Assembly (NCBI GenBank): GCA_947644645.1
Contig: CANSAF010000004.1
Coordinates: forward strand, 34,876-98,875
Direction: 5' to 3'
DNA length: 64,000 bases
Source: an uncultured Sporosarcina sp.
Lineage (GTDB): Bacteria; Bacillota; Bacilli; Bacillales_A; Planococcaceae
A model generated the notes under the pieces. It did not search any database and was not told the origin of the DNA. It saw only the letters and a program-made list of their open reading frames with translations. The translations under genes were made by a program, and so were the position numbers. Below are positions 21,771-30,272 of this stretch, piece after piece. Each line of letters opens with the position of its first letter. The stretch's first letter is position 1.

Positions 21771-22814
21771 TTATTCAAATACAATCGCTCTTCCTTCTTC
21801 TGCAGACTGATAAAGCGCTTGAATAATTTTTTGAATAATGACGCCTTCTTCGGCAGTGCTAGATGGTAATTTTCCACCTAAACAACTTTCCACAAATTGA
21901 CTAATTTCTCTGTGATGACCATTCACTTTCGGTGCATAAGCAGGCGTAATATCAATTAGCGTACCATGCTTCTCTTGATAAAATTTTAATGGGAAAATAT
22001 CAGCCCCGCCTTTATCGCCCATTAAAGAAACTTGCATCACTTCATTCTTCTCAACATTTGCGGCAAAAGCTGATTCAATCACAATTGAGGCACCATTTTT
22101 AAATGTAATCATGCCAACCGCCATATCTTCCACGGAGAAATTTTCATAATCCCAATCTCCAAATAAACCGACACCTTTTTTATTGCCAATTCGTTGATGC
22201 GTTTGTCCAAGCACAATAGCAGGTTCCGGATAACCCATTAAATGCAGCGCAACATCTAACATATGAACGCCAATGTCAATAAGTGGACCCCCGCCTTGTA
22301 ATTCTTTATTCGTAAAGACGCCCCATCCCGGAATCCCTCTTCGACGAATCGCTTGCACCCGCGCTGAATAAACTTCACCAAGTTCACCAGCTTCAATAAA
22401 TGATTTTGCAATTTCGACTTCACTTTGATAACGGAAATGAAAACCGTATGTTAATATTTTACCCATTTCTTTTGCAACATTCGCCATTTCCTGCGCTTCT
22501 TCTGCTGTCATTGCAGGCGGCTTTTCACATAATACATGGCAACCTGCTTTTAGTGCAGTAATCGTTGCTTCTTTATGAAATTTATTTGGAATACAGACGC
22601 TCACTGCATCGATTTCTGTTTCCGAAAACATCTCTTCATAATTTGTAAATGTTGCTGGAATATTAAATTGACGCGCAACGGCTTCTGCCTTTTCACCGTC
22701 AACATCCATAATTGCAACGATTTCCACTCGATCTTTATTTTCTAAATAAAACGGAATATGTACTGCTTTCGCAATTTCCCCTGCACCAATTAAACCTACA
22801 CGTAACTTTTTCAC
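21771..22814 (-). CDS. Gfo/Idh/MocA-family NAD(P)-dependent oxidoreductase
   Basis: The 347-residue protein has a Rossmann start VGLIGAGEIA, CEKPPAMTAEEA (EKP Lys near residue 98), and in the C-terminal domain DIGVHMLDVALHLMG, which supplies the catalytic Asp/His pair of the family. I chose GTG at 22814, which follows GAGGGTG; two more GTG codons lie upstream at 22829 and 22823. The substrate is not recognisable; such enzymes oxidise or reduce sugars, inositols and glycosides, often at C3. It lies alone between two terminators, next to a ROK kinase and an operon with a second Gfo/Idh gene. Confidence 0.9.
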   Translation of the reverse strand: MKKLRVGLIGAGEIAKAVHIPFYLENKDRVEIVAIMDVDGEKAEAVARQFNIPATFTNYEEMFSETEIDAVSVCIPNKFHKEATITALKAGCHVLCEKPPAMTAEEAQEMANVAKEMGKILTYGFHFRYQSEVEIAKSFIEAGELGEVYSARVQAIRRRGIPGWGVFTNKELQGGGPLIDIGVHMLDVALHLMGYPEPAIVLGQTHQRIGNKKGVGLFGDWDYENFSVEDMAVGMITFKNGASIVIESAFAANVEKNEVMQVSLMGDKGGADIFPLKFYQEKHGTLIDITPAYAPKVNGHHREISQFVESCLGGKLPSSTAEEGVIIQKIIQALYQSAEEGRAIVFE

Positions 22815-22917
22815 CCTGTACACCCTCACTTGTTGAAATAATTTTCTATATTCTTTATATATTCTACATCATATAATAATATTCGCTGTTAATATGAAGG
22901 AATTTTCAAAATAACTA

Positions 22918-23126
22918 GATTCACCTAAAGTTCATGGCGAATTCACTAAGTTTTTAGCTTGATTGCCTAATGTTCCTTCATAATTACCTAAAGTAACACC
23001 AGAATTACCTAAAGTTCCTCCGTAATTACCTAAAGTCAAATGAATTCACTAAAGTTTCACCTTTATTGCCTAATGTTTCTTCAGAATTACCTAAAGTAAC
23101 ATCAGAATTATCTAAAGTTCCTCCCC
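22918..23126. repeat. Degenerate 21-bp tandem repeat tract, about ten units
   Basis: Units with consensus AATTACCTAAAGTnnCnnC follow one another at 19-22 bp intervals (starts near 22918, 22939, 22961, 22982, 23003, 23024, 23043, 23065, 23085, 23106). Units 3-5 and 8-10 also match one another in their variable parts, which suggests a larger duplicated block. There is no good ORF on either strand. The tract fills the gap between a terminator and the next transcription unit. Function unknown. Confidence 0.85.
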
Positions 23127-23139
23127 TTTTCCCAAGTAT

Positions 23140-23171
23140 GAAAAGGGATGTCTCGAATTTCTAGACATCCC
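23140..23171 (-). terminator. Terminator of the operon ending at 23179
   Basis: GGGATGTCT and AGACATCCC form a perfect 9-bp stem on the minus strand, followed by TTTTC. Confidence 0.8.
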
Positions 23172-23178
23172 CAACCAC

Positions 23179-24147
23179 CTAAACCCACCACATCTCAGCA
23201 GGTTTATCATTGATTAATACTGTTTTTAAATTTGTTACTGCGCGTGCTAATCCTTCATCTACTGACATCAGTGGATCTTCATGTTCGATACTCACTACAT
23301 AATCATAACCGTATGTGCGAAGTGCACTCATCATATCAGACCATTCTTGAATGCCATGTCCACAACCGACAGAACGGAAAGTCCACGCACGCGTCTTAAC
23401 ATCACCATAAGGTTGCATATCTGTTAATCCATGCATATTAACATTTTCTTGATCAATAAATGTATCTTTTGCATGGAAATGGTGAATTGCATTTTCTTTT
23501 CCTAAAATTTTAATTGCCGCAACTGGATCAATCCCTTGCCACCATAAATGACTTGGATCGAAGTTTGCCCCAATTGCTGGTGAAGTTGCTTCTCTTAATT
23601 TCAACATTGTGTAAGGTGTATGAACTGAAAATCCGCCGTGCAATTCAATTCCAATTTTCACGCCATGATCTTCTGCTAGTTTTCCTTGCTCTTTCCAATA
23701 CGGAATTAACTTCTTCTCCCATTGCCAATTGTAAATATCTGTATACTCTGTTGGCCACGGAGAAATTGGCCAGTTTGAATGCTCGGAATTTTCATTAGAA
23801 CCTGGTGTTCCAGAAAATGTATTAACAACTGGCACACCCATTAATGATGCTAACTTCACCGTTTTCACAAATGTTTCATGCGCATTTTTGGCAACAATTG
23901 GATTTGGTGACACGGGATTATCATGACAACTAAATGCGCTAATTGTTAATCCACGTGAATGAACTGCCTCTAAATATGCTTTACGTTTCTCTTCACTTGC
24001 GAGAAGTTCATCGACATTACAATGTGCATTTCCAGGGTTTCCACCTGTTCCAATTTCTACTGCTTGAATGCCTGCTTTTTGCACATGATCTAACATTTCT
24101 TCAAATTTCATATGAGAAAATAATACTGCAAATACGCCTAGTTTCAT
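23179..24147 (-). CDS. Sugar phosphate isomerase/epimerase-family TIM-barrel protein
   Basis: The 322-residue protein belongs to the xylose-isomerase-like barrel family (AP_endonuc_2 fold). Metal-ligand segments visible are GIELHGGFSV, NFDPSHLWWQG, HFHAKD and VSIEHED, matching the Glu-Asp-His-Glu set of the family. Members include epimerases, isomerases, dehydratases and the lyases that cleave 3-keto-glycosides. Being the last gene of an operon with two further likely sugar enzymes (Gfo/Idh and ThuA) favours a role on 3-keto sugars, but that is inference. GGGAGG precedes the ATG; the gap to the preceding gene is 15 bases. Confidence 0.9.
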   Translation of the reverse strand: MKLGVFAVLFSHMKFEEMLDHVQKAGIQAVEIGTGGNPGNAHCNVDELLASEEKRKAYLEAVHSRGLTISAFSCHDNPVSPNPIVAKNAHETFVKTVKLASLMGVPVVNTFSGTPGSNENSEHSNWPISPWPTEYTDIYNWQWEKKLIPYWKEQGKLAEDHGVKIGIELHGGFSVHTPYTMLKLREATSPAIGANFDPSHLWWQGIDPVAAIKILGKENAIHHFHAKDTFIDQENVNMHGLTDMQPYGDVKTRAWTFRSVGCGHGIQEWSDMMSALRTYGYDYVVSIEHEDPLMSVDEGLARAVTNLKTVLINDKPAEMWWV

Positions 24148-24162
24148 TGTCTTTTCCTCCCG

Positions 24163-25200
24163 TTATGCTTTGATTTTTGTAAATGTTTTTGTTTCCATTG
24201 ATTCAAGAGATGCTAAAATAACTTCTAATGATTTCATTCCTTCTTCACCATTAATTAATGGTTCTTTATCCTCTAAAACAGCTTCTACGAAATGATTAAT
24301 CGTATGAGATGTCGTTTGACCACCTGAATCATTCGACTGAATTGCGCCGAGCTCATATTTCACGACTTCACCATTTGTATACTGCACAATTAATGAATAA
24401 TTTGGGTCATCTTCTAAACGTAAGATTGCTTTTTCACCGTAAATAATTGTTGAATTATCTTCTCCCGCTGTATACGCCCAGCTCGCCGCAAGTGTACCAA
24501 TGATGCCGCTTTCTGATTTTAAAATACAAACCGCATTATCATCGACATCCCCAAAATCTTTCGCGCCTGTCTCAATCATGCTTGCGACTTCAACAAATTC
24601 CTCGCCTAGTAAATAACGGAGTAAATCTGCTTTATGTACACCTAAATCGCCCATCGCACCGATAAAAGCTTCTTCTTTTTTAAAGAACCAGCTATCTTTT
24701 CCGTCAGCACTCCAACCTTCTGGGCCTCCGTGACCAAATGCCGTTCTAAAACTATGAATTTTACCGATTGCTCCACTTTCAATTAACGCTCTTGCTTTTT
24801 GATGAGAGGCAACAAAACGTTGATTATGTGCAATCATCAATTTCTTATTATTTTTTTCAGCTGCCTCAATCATCTGCTCTGCTTCCACACGAGAAGTCGC
24901 CATTGGCTTTTCACATAAAACATGTTTTCCCGCATTAAGGGCCGCAATTGAAACAGGTGCATGCAAATAGTTTGGTAAACAAACACTGATTGCGTCAACT
25001 TCGTCTAGTTTTAAAACCTCTTCATAATTTGTAAATGCTTTCGCGTTATATTTCTCCGCTGTTTCATTGACACGATCTTCTACAATGTCGCAAACGGCTA
25101 CAATTTCTACATTCGCATTTTGATCGTATTCGATTAAATGTCTATACTTTGCAATACTTCCACAGCCAATGACTGCCACTCTCAATTTACTCATCTTCAT
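24163..25200 (-). CDS. Gfo/Idh/MocA-family oxidoreductase
   Basis: The 345-residue protein has VAVIGCGSIAKYRH (Rossmann), CEKPMATSRVEA (Lys near 98) and the conserved GDLGVHKADLLRYL segment (about 180) with the family's Asp/His pair. It is co-transcribed with a ThuA-like gene (9 bases away) and a TIM-barrel gene (15 bases). Together they form the core found in ThuA/ThuB-type and YcjS/YcjR-type clusters that oxidise disaccharides or glycosides to 3-keto forms. AAAGGAG precedes the ATG. Confidence 0.92.
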   Translation of the reverse strand: MKMSKLRVAVIGCGSIAKYRHLIEYDQNANVEIVAVCDIVEDRVNETAEKYNAKAFTNYEEVLKLDEVDAISVCLPNYLHAPVSIAALNAGKHVLCEKPMATSRVEAEQMIEAAEKNNKKLMIAHNQRFVASHQKARALIESGAIGKIHSFRTAFGHGGPEGWSADGKDSWFFKKEEAFIGAMGDLGVHKADLLRYLLGEEFVEVASMIETGAKDFGDVDDNAVCILKSESGIIGTLAASWAYTAGEDNSTIIYGEKAILRLEDDPNYSLIVQYTNGEVVKYELGAIQSNDSGGQTTSHTINHFVEAVLEDKEPLINGEEGMKSLEVILASLESMETKTFTKIKA

Positions 25201-25209
25201 CCAGCTCCT

Positions 25210-25920
25210 TTAAATTTCTTCTAATGGTTGTGCGTTTCCATAAACTGGCGTCTGTCCATTCGACGGTGCCGCCCAATTTACTGCATTACGAATCACCTTT
25301 TGAATCTCTTCATTGTGATATGTTGGATATGTTTCATGTCCAGGTCTGAAATAAAAGATTTTTCCTTGCCCACGTTTAAATGTCGCGCCACTACGGAATA
25401 CTTCTCCGCCCGCAAACCAACTAACCAAAACCAATTCATCTGGCGTTGGAATATCAAAATGTTCCCCGTACATTTCTTCTTTCTCTAATTCAATAAATTC
25501 CCCGACACCTTCAGTAATCGGATGTGTCGGATCGACTACCCATAGACGTTCTTTCTCATCCGCTTCACGCCATTTCAAATCACAAGTTGTTCCCATTAAT
25601 GTTTTAAAAATCTTAGAAAAATGTCCCGAATGTAAAACGATTAACCCCATACCATCAAGTACACGTTGCTTTACTTTTTCGACAATTTCATCAGCAACTT
25701 CATCATGCGCAAGATGTCCCCACCAAAGTAGCACATCTGTATGATTCAAAACATCATCTGTTAAACCATGCTCCGGTTCATCTAATGTCGCTGTTTGCAC
25801 ATTCGCATGATCTGCCTTTAGAAATTGTGCAATCGCACCGTGGATACCTTCCGGGTAAATTTCCGAAACGACCGGATTTTTCTGTTCATGACGATTTTCA
25901 TTCCAAATTGTAATATTCAT
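25210..25920 (-). CDS. ThuA-like trehalose-utilisation-family protein
   Basis: The 236-residue protein has a class-I glutamine-amidotransferase-like fold with segments [27 protein letters not shown] and [13 protein letters not shown], which match ThuA domains; the nucleophile Cys of true amidotransferases is not at the usual place. ThuA proteins accompany glycoside 3-dehydrogenases and are thought to act on 3-keto sugars. The start at 25920 is set by AAAGGAGAG; an upstream extension would run into the lacI-type gene and lacks a site. A LacI-type operator lies 30 bases upstream. Confidence 0.9.
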   Translation of the reverse strand: MNITIWNENRHEQKNPVVSEIYPEGIHGAIAQFLKADHANVQTATLDEPEHGLTDDVLNHTDVLLWWGHLAHDEVADEIVEKVKQRVLDGMGLIVLHSGHFSKIFKTLMGTTCDLKWREADEKERLWVVDPTHPITEGVGEFIELEKEEMYGEHFDIPTPDELVLVSWFAGGEVFRSGATFKRGQGKIFYFRPGHETYPTYHNEEIQKVIRNAVNWAAPSNGQTPVYGNAQPLEEI

Positions 25921-25949
25921 AGGTTTTCTCTCCTTTATTTGCATAAATC

Positions 25950-25965
25950 CCGCAAGCGGTTGCAT
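25950..25965. promoter_or_regulatory. LacI-type operator between the lacI-family gene and the ThuA gene
   Basis: The core GCAAGCGGTTGCA is identical to the one at 30191-30206 and close to that at 30128-30143. It lies directly after the regulator's stop codon, inside the operon, about 4.2 kb from the promoter sites. Confidence 0.6.
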
Positions 25966-25966
25966 T

Positions 25967-26998
25967 TTAATTTTTCTTAATGATAGATTGACAAGAAGCT
26001 CCTTCAACAATCATTGTAGGAATAATAATTCGCTTTACAAATGTTGTAGATTCGTTGATTAATTCGATTAAACTATTTGCTGATTCATAGCCAAGTTGAA
26101 AAATTTGTGTATCTACAGTTGTTAATGTTGGATTCGTCATTTTTGAAATCGTAGAATTATTGAAAGAGATTAAACTCATATCTTGCGGAACAGAAATTCC
26201 TTTTTCCTGCAAAGCTGTTAACATAATCAATGCATTAAAATCATTGATTGTAATGAGTGCTGTCGGTCGTTCTTGAATTTCTAGTAAACTTTCTACAACT
26301 TTCCTGCCTTCAGCCATTTCAAATCGAACATCATACATATAACGTTCTTCAATAGGAATATCTTTATTTTTTAAAGCTTGCATATAGCCATTTAATCTTG
26401 CTTTCCCTACTTCAAATTCTGTACCTTCCCCAATAAATCCAATTTTCTCATGCCCTAATTCCAGTAAATAATTTGTCGCTTCTTCAGCAGCTTGAACGTT
26501 ATCATTATCAATATAAGTAATTTTATTTACTTGTTCCGTTGGCTTTCCAATCATGACAAACGGAATACCCGAGTCAGTTAAATACGGAACAACTGGATCA
26601 TTTTCTTTTGAATAAAGAACAATCATCCCATCTACTCGTTTACCACGAACCATTTTCACAACGTCATCAAAACATTCAGCTTCCGTTTCGCCTGTTGTTA
26701 AACTAATACTGAAATCATATTTACTACATAAAGCACTAATCCCAGCAACTACTTCAGGGAAAAATGAATTATGCATCGACTTTTGCACGGAGTGTTTCAC
26801 AACGACACCTATTGTTTTCGTTGACTGTTGCGCTAAATTCCTCGCACTATAATTCAAATGATATCCAAGCTCATCCATCACTTTTCGCACTTTTCTCTTC
26901 GTTTTATCGCTAATATTTGGATTATCCGAAATGACACGCGACACTGTCGATGGCGAAACACCGGCAGCTTTTGCGACGTCTTTTATTGTGACTGACAT
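25967..26998 (-). CDS. LacI-family repressor (MalR-like)
   Basis: The 343-residue protein starts with the LacI helix-turn-helix ([19 protein letters not shown]) and hinge (YSARNLAQQ), followed by a periplasmic-binding-like ligand domain. The segments [10 protein letters not shown] and [19 protein letters not shown] resemble MalR regulators of oligosaccharide genes. The start at 26998 follows AAAGGATGAG; the ATG at 27007 lies inside that site. It is the fourth gene of its operon and three TGCAA-CGGTTGCA sites occur in the same operon, so autoregulation is likely. The inducer is unknown. Confidence 0.93.
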   Translation of the reverse strand: MSVTIKDVAKAAGVSPSTVSRVISDNPNISDKTKRKVRKVMDELGYHLNYSARNLAQQSTKTIGVVVKHSVQKSMHNSFFPEVVAGISALCSKYDFSISLTTGETEAECFDDVVKMVRGKRVDGMIVLYSKENDPVVPYLTDSGIPFVMIGKPTEQVNKITYIDNDNVQAAEEATNYLLELGHEKIGFIGEGTEFEVGKARLNGYMQALKNKDIPIEERYMYDVRFEMAEGRKVVESLLEIQERPTALITINDFNALIMLTALQEKGISVPQDMSLISFNNSTISKMTNPTLTTVDTQIFQLGYESANSLIELINESTTFVKRIIIPTMIVEGASCQSIIKKN

Positions 26999-27027
26999 AC
27001 CGCTCATCCTTTATTTTTATTTACTTA

Positions 27028-27846
27028 TTATTTTACAGCACCTTCAGACACACCTTCAATAATCTGCTTCTGTGCAAAAAAGTAACCGATAATAACTGGG
27101 ATAATTGCAATTGTCAGCCCTGCTAAAGCGAGATGCCATTGTTTTGTATACTGTCCAAAGAATAAGAACATTTTTAATGGAATTGTCGCATCAGCATCAG
27201 ATAACACCAATGATGGTAGTAAGTAGTCATTCCAAATCCAAATCACATTTAAAATCCCCACTGTCACGGAAATTGGCTTTAATAACGGGAAAATAATATG
27301 CCAAAATACTTGTAATTTATTTGCCCCATCGATTGTTGCCGCTTCATCTAATGAATTAGAGATGCCTGTCATTGCCCCGTGATAAAGGAAGATCGATAAA
27401 CTACTCCCAAATCCTAAATACATAAAAATCAAACCTGTTTTATTCAACATATCTACTTTTCCAAACAACGAAATTAGTGGAATCATCACCGATTGGAAAG
27501 GAATTAGCATTGCCGCTACAAATACTAAAAGTAAAAAACCGCTTAATTTACTTTTATTTCGTGCTAACGCATATCCAGCCATTGATGAAAATAAAATAAT
27601 AATCGCCACACTAACTCCAGTGATCAATAAAGAATTCAGTAATGACTTTGTAAAATCTAAATCGATATACGCCTTTTTAAAGTTTTCAAACACAAGTTCA
27701 CTTGGAAAACCTAATACATCCGTAAAAATATCTCTTTTCGTTTTAAGTGCATTCACAATCATTAAATAAAAAGGAGAGATCCATAATAATGCAAGCAGAA
27801 TACCGAAAATTTCTATGAGTAACGTTTTTCTTTTTTTCATTTTCAT
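27028..27846 (-). CDS. ABC sugar importer permease (MalG type)
   Basis: The 272-residue membrane protein has an N-terminal helix (about 10-30) and the EAA loop DEAATIDGANKLQVFWHI near residue 172. It overlaps the upstream permease stop by one base (TAATG), using the GGGAGG in that gene's 3' end. It ends 29 bases before the lacI-type gene. Confidence 0.93.
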   Translation of the reverse strand: MKMKKRKTLLIEIFGILLALLWISPFYLMIVNALKTKRDIFTDVLGFPSELVFENFKKAYIDLDFTKSLLNSLLITGVSVAIIILFSSMAGYALARNKSKLSGFLLLVFVAAMLIPFQSVMIPLISLFGKVDMLNKTGLIFMYLGFGSSLSIFLYHGAMTGISNSLDEAATIDGANKLQVFWHIIFPLLKPISVTVGILNVIWIWNDYLLPSLVLSDADATIPLKMFLFFGQYTKQWHLALAGLTIAIIPVIIGYFFAQKQIIEGVSEGAVK

Positions 27847-28706
27847 TATAAATCGACCTCCCGCTTTTTATTGTAATAAACTTGTGTAATCGCTACGATG
27901 GCAACGATGATAAAGAAAATAACTGCCTGCGACTGTGCATAAGCCATTTTATTTTCTGTAAATGCCGTTTTAACAATACTCATCGCAACCATTTGGGTAG
28001 AATTATAAGGTCCACCGTCTGTTAACGATAAGTTTTGGTCATAAATTTGAAACGAGTTTGATAATGTTAAAAACATACTAATTGTGAAAGCTGGTGCCAC
28101 TAACGGAAACGTAATGTTTCGAAAACGTTGAAAGCTATTTGCTCCATCAATTTCAGCCGCTTCAATTAAATCTTTCGGGATACTTTCCAAATAAGCTATG
28201 TAAATGATCATGATATACCCTGCCATTTGCCAAGCTGTTAAAATAACAATTCCCCAAAATCCTGTTTTAGTCGTCGATAACCAACCAGTTAAAGCTTCAA
28301 CGCCAAATTTATCTCCAATACTACCAAATACACTAATGAAAATAAATTGCCATATAAACCCTAAAATTAGTCCTCCAATTAGGTTTGGCATAAAGAAAAT
28401 CGTTCTCATTAAACTACTCGTACGCATTTTTTGCGTCACAAGTAAAGCTAAACCAAGTCCAAGGAAATTTAATAAAATTACAGAAACAATCGCAACTTTT
28501 GTTGTAAACCAAATTGCCGATCTAAATTCTGCATCCTTATATAAACCGAGATAGTTTTTGATTCCTAAAAACTCTGTCGCATGAATTCCATTCCAGTTTG
28601 TAAATGAATATACAAAACCATAAAAGAAAGGCACAATTACTACAAGACTTAAACTCAAAATTACTGGCGTTAAAAATAACCAAAAGGAAAAATCGCGATT
28701 TCGCAT
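27846..28706 (-). CDS. ABC sugar importer permease (MalF type)
   Basis: The 286-residue protein has six predicted helices and the motif IEAAEIDGANSFQRF around residue 185. GGAGGTG precedes the ATG. A perfect 13-bp intercistronic hairpin separates it from the binding-protein gene. Its partner is the next permease; the ATPase is not encoded here. Confidence 0.93.
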   Translation of the reverse strand: MRNRDFSFWLFLTPVILSLSLVVIVPFFYGFVYSFTNWNGIHATEFLGIKNYLGLYKDAEFRSAIWFTTKVAIVSVILLNFLGLGLALLVTQKMRTSSLMRTIFFMPNLIGGLILGFIWQFIFISVFGSIGDKFGVEALTGWLSTTKTGFWGIVILTAWQMAGYIMIIYIAYLESIPKDLIEAAEIDGANSFQRFRNITFPLVAPAFTISMFLTLSNSFQIYDQNLSLTDGGPYNSTQMVAMSIVKTAFTENKMAYAQSQAVIFFIIVAIVAITQVYYNKKREVDL

Positions 28707-28739
28707 CCATTACACCTCCATTTTTAAAAGATAGCAAAA

Positions 28740-28777
28740 CGGTTAACAAAACAAAAAATCTATTGTTTTGTTAACCG
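28740..28777 (-). other. Intercistronic stem-loop after the binding-protein gene
   Basis: CGGTTAACAAAAC and GTTTTGTTAACCG form a perfect 13-bp stem with a 12-base loop; TTTTGC follows on the minus strand. It probably attenuates transcription into the permeases or protects the upstream message. Confidence 0.7.
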
Positions 28778-28802
28778 TAGCCCCTACTGATCAATCATAG
28801 GT

Positions 28803-30104
28803 TTACTTTCTTTCCGCTTCCCATTTCTCACGTGCATTGTCAATCATGTCATCCCACTCTACATCGCCACTTAAATATTTCTGCATTCCTGCACCAAGTA
28901 CTTCTTGACTCCATCCTGCTGGAGAGCCATTATATACCCATCCCGCAATTGTATTACCTGCCGAAGCATACTCATAAATTGTTTGTGATAAAGGATCTGC
29001 AATTTTTTCTGCATCATATCCTTCATATGCTGGCACAAATTTAAAGTCTTCTAACACTGCAGTTTTACCAGTATCTGAAGTGTACATCCAATCTAAAAAT
29101 GCTTTACTCGCTTCTACTACTTCATCATCTTTATTGCTGTTAACTGCCCAGTACATCGGTACACCCGCTGGAATTTTTCCTTCATAACCTTCTACTGGAA
29201 TTGGTAATAAATCAATGCCATTTTCAGCTAAATCTGGATCCATATCATACACTGAATTGTAAATCCAGTTCCCTTGTTGAATCATCGCCACACGTTCTAA
29301 TGAAAATAACTCTTCTACTTGTTGAGAGTAATCTAGACTTAATACTGGTTGAGCCGAGTATTTATTTTCTAAATCCAAATGTCTTTTTAATTCATTGCTT
29401 TTTTCAAATGCAATTGTGTCCGATTCGTAAGCCACTAAAGAACTATTATCGAATTCTGTTGCAAAGAAAATATTTGCTAAATGGTTCCCCATGACCCACT
29501 TTTCTTTCCCCGCTAACGCAATCACTGCTTCTAATCCTAAATCTTCTTTTTGAGAATCAATCTTTGTAACCGCTTTCTCTAGATCTTCAAATGTTTTAAT
29601 ATCTTCTGGATTTACACCAGCTTCTTCAAAAATACGTGTATTGTAAACAAAACCATAACCTTCTTGGTTAAAAGGTAAACCTAAAATTTCTTCGCCGTCT
29701 GTTACAGTATCTAATGTTCCTTCAAATGCAATACCTGCAGAATCTGTATCAGATAGGTCTGCTAAATGCGCGCGATGTTCTTCAACATCTGATGGTCCTC
29801 CAATATTAAAGATTGCTGGCTCATCACCTGAAGAAAATGCTGCTTTTAAAGAAGCACCGTAATCATTTCCGCCACCGACTGTTTTCACGTTGATTTTCAC
29901 ATCTGGGTTTTCTTTCTCATACACCTTCACCAGATTTTCCAATTCATCTTTCACTTCTACTTTAAATTGGAAAATATCGATTGTAACCTGATCTTTTGAT
30001 GATTTACCAGATGAACCGCCTTCATTTGAAGATGAACATCCAGCCAAAACAAGAATTGCAACTAGAAACATTGAAACTATACTTGCTAATGATTTCTTTT
30101 TCAT
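28803..30104 (-). CDS. Sugar-binding lipoprotein of ABC importer
   Basis: The 433-residue protein has a lipoprotein signal ending LVLAGC, a Ser/Gly linker and a family-1 solute-binding fold beginning VTIDIFQFKVEVKDEL. The start at 30104 is set by AAGGAGAGG and the signal peptide; the frame is open further upstream only through the promoter region. It is the first gene of a seven-gene operon (importer, LacI regulator, ThuA, oxidoreductase, TIM barrel). The ligand is probably an oligosaccharide or glycoside. Confidence 0.92.
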   Translation of the reverse strand: MKKKSLASIVSMFLVAILVLAGCSSSNEGGSSGKSSKDQVTIDIFQFKVEVKDELENLVKVYEKENPDVKINVKTVGGGNDYGASLKAAFSSGDEPAIFNIGGPSDVEEHRAHLADLSDTDSAGIAFEGTLDTVTDGEEILGLPFNQEGYGFVYNTRIFEEAGVNPEDIKTFEDLEKAVTKIDSQKEDLGLEAVIALAGKEKWVMGNHLANIFFATEFDNSSLVAYESDTIAFEKSNELKRHLDLENKYSAQPVLSLDYSQQVEELFSLERVAMIQQGNWIYNSVYDMDPDLAENGIDLLPIPVEGYEGKIPAGVPMYWAVNSNKDDEVVEASKAFLDWMYTSDTGKTAVLEDFKFVPAYEGYDAEKIADPLSQTIYEYASAGNTIAGWVYNGSPAGWSQEVLGAGMQKYLSGDVEWDDMIDNAREKWEAERK

Positions 30105-30127
30105 TGTTGACCTCTCCTTTTCATCTA

Positions 30128-30143
30128 ATGCAAACGGTTGCAT
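30128..30143. promoter_or_regulatory. LacI-type operator O2
   Basis: ATGCAAACGGTTGCAT has perfect 6-bp arms (ATGCAA/TTGCAT) around a 4-bp centre, 24 bases upstream of the lipoprotein start. It misses the cre consensus at one position, so a specific LacI-family repressor is more likely than CcpA. Confidence 0.7.
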
Positions 30144-30155
30144 AAAAGTTTTAAA

Positions 30156-30187
30156 AAATAAAAGTGGCCAAAACGTCACTTTTATTT
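30156..30187 (-). terminator. Terminator-like hairpin in the operon leader
   Basis: AAATAAAAGTG and CACTTTTATTT form a perfect 11-bp stem, followed by TTT on the minus strand. It sits in the 5' leader between operators O1 and O2. It could be an attenuator, or a terminator for read-through from the DUF624 gene. Confidence 0.5.
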
Positions 30188-30190
30188 TTC

Positions 30191-30206
30191 GTGCAAGCGG
30201 TTGCAT
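30191..30206. promoter_or_regulatory. LacI-type operator O1
   Basis: GTGCAAGCGGTTGCAT shares the GCAA(A/G)CGGTTGCA core with O2 and lies about 10-25 bases downstream of the expected transcription start. Confidence 0.7.
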
Positions 30207-30221
30207 TGCCGATTTATCCAA

Positions 30222-30249
30222 ATTATAGCACGTCATTTTCTTTTTGCAA
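30222..30249 (-). promoter_or_regulatory. Promoter of the LacI-controlled importer operon
   Basis: TTGCAA (30249-30244) and TATAAT (30227-30222) on the minus strand are 16 bases apart. Confidence 0.7.
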
Positions 30250-30272
30250 CCACTTTTAGATAATTAATATAA

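Noticed and set aside
22918-23126. CRISPR array
   Set aside because: The units are directly adjacent, degenerate and only 21 bp, with no unique spacers of regular length and no cas genes.
25921-26010. 30-codon N-terminal extension of the ThuA-like gene
   Set aside because: It would overlap the LacI-type gene, contains the LacI operator in its coding sequence and has no ribosome binding site, whereas AAAGGAGAG precedes the ATG at 25920.
30128-30206. cre boxes at the LacI-controlled promoter
   Set aside because: Both sites miss the CcpA consensus at a core W position and share a specific TGCAA-CGGTTGCA core, which fits the operon's own LacI protein better.
30105-30236. 44-codon extension of the lipoprotein gene
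   Set aside because: It covers the promoter and both operators and would bury the lipoprotein signal peptide.
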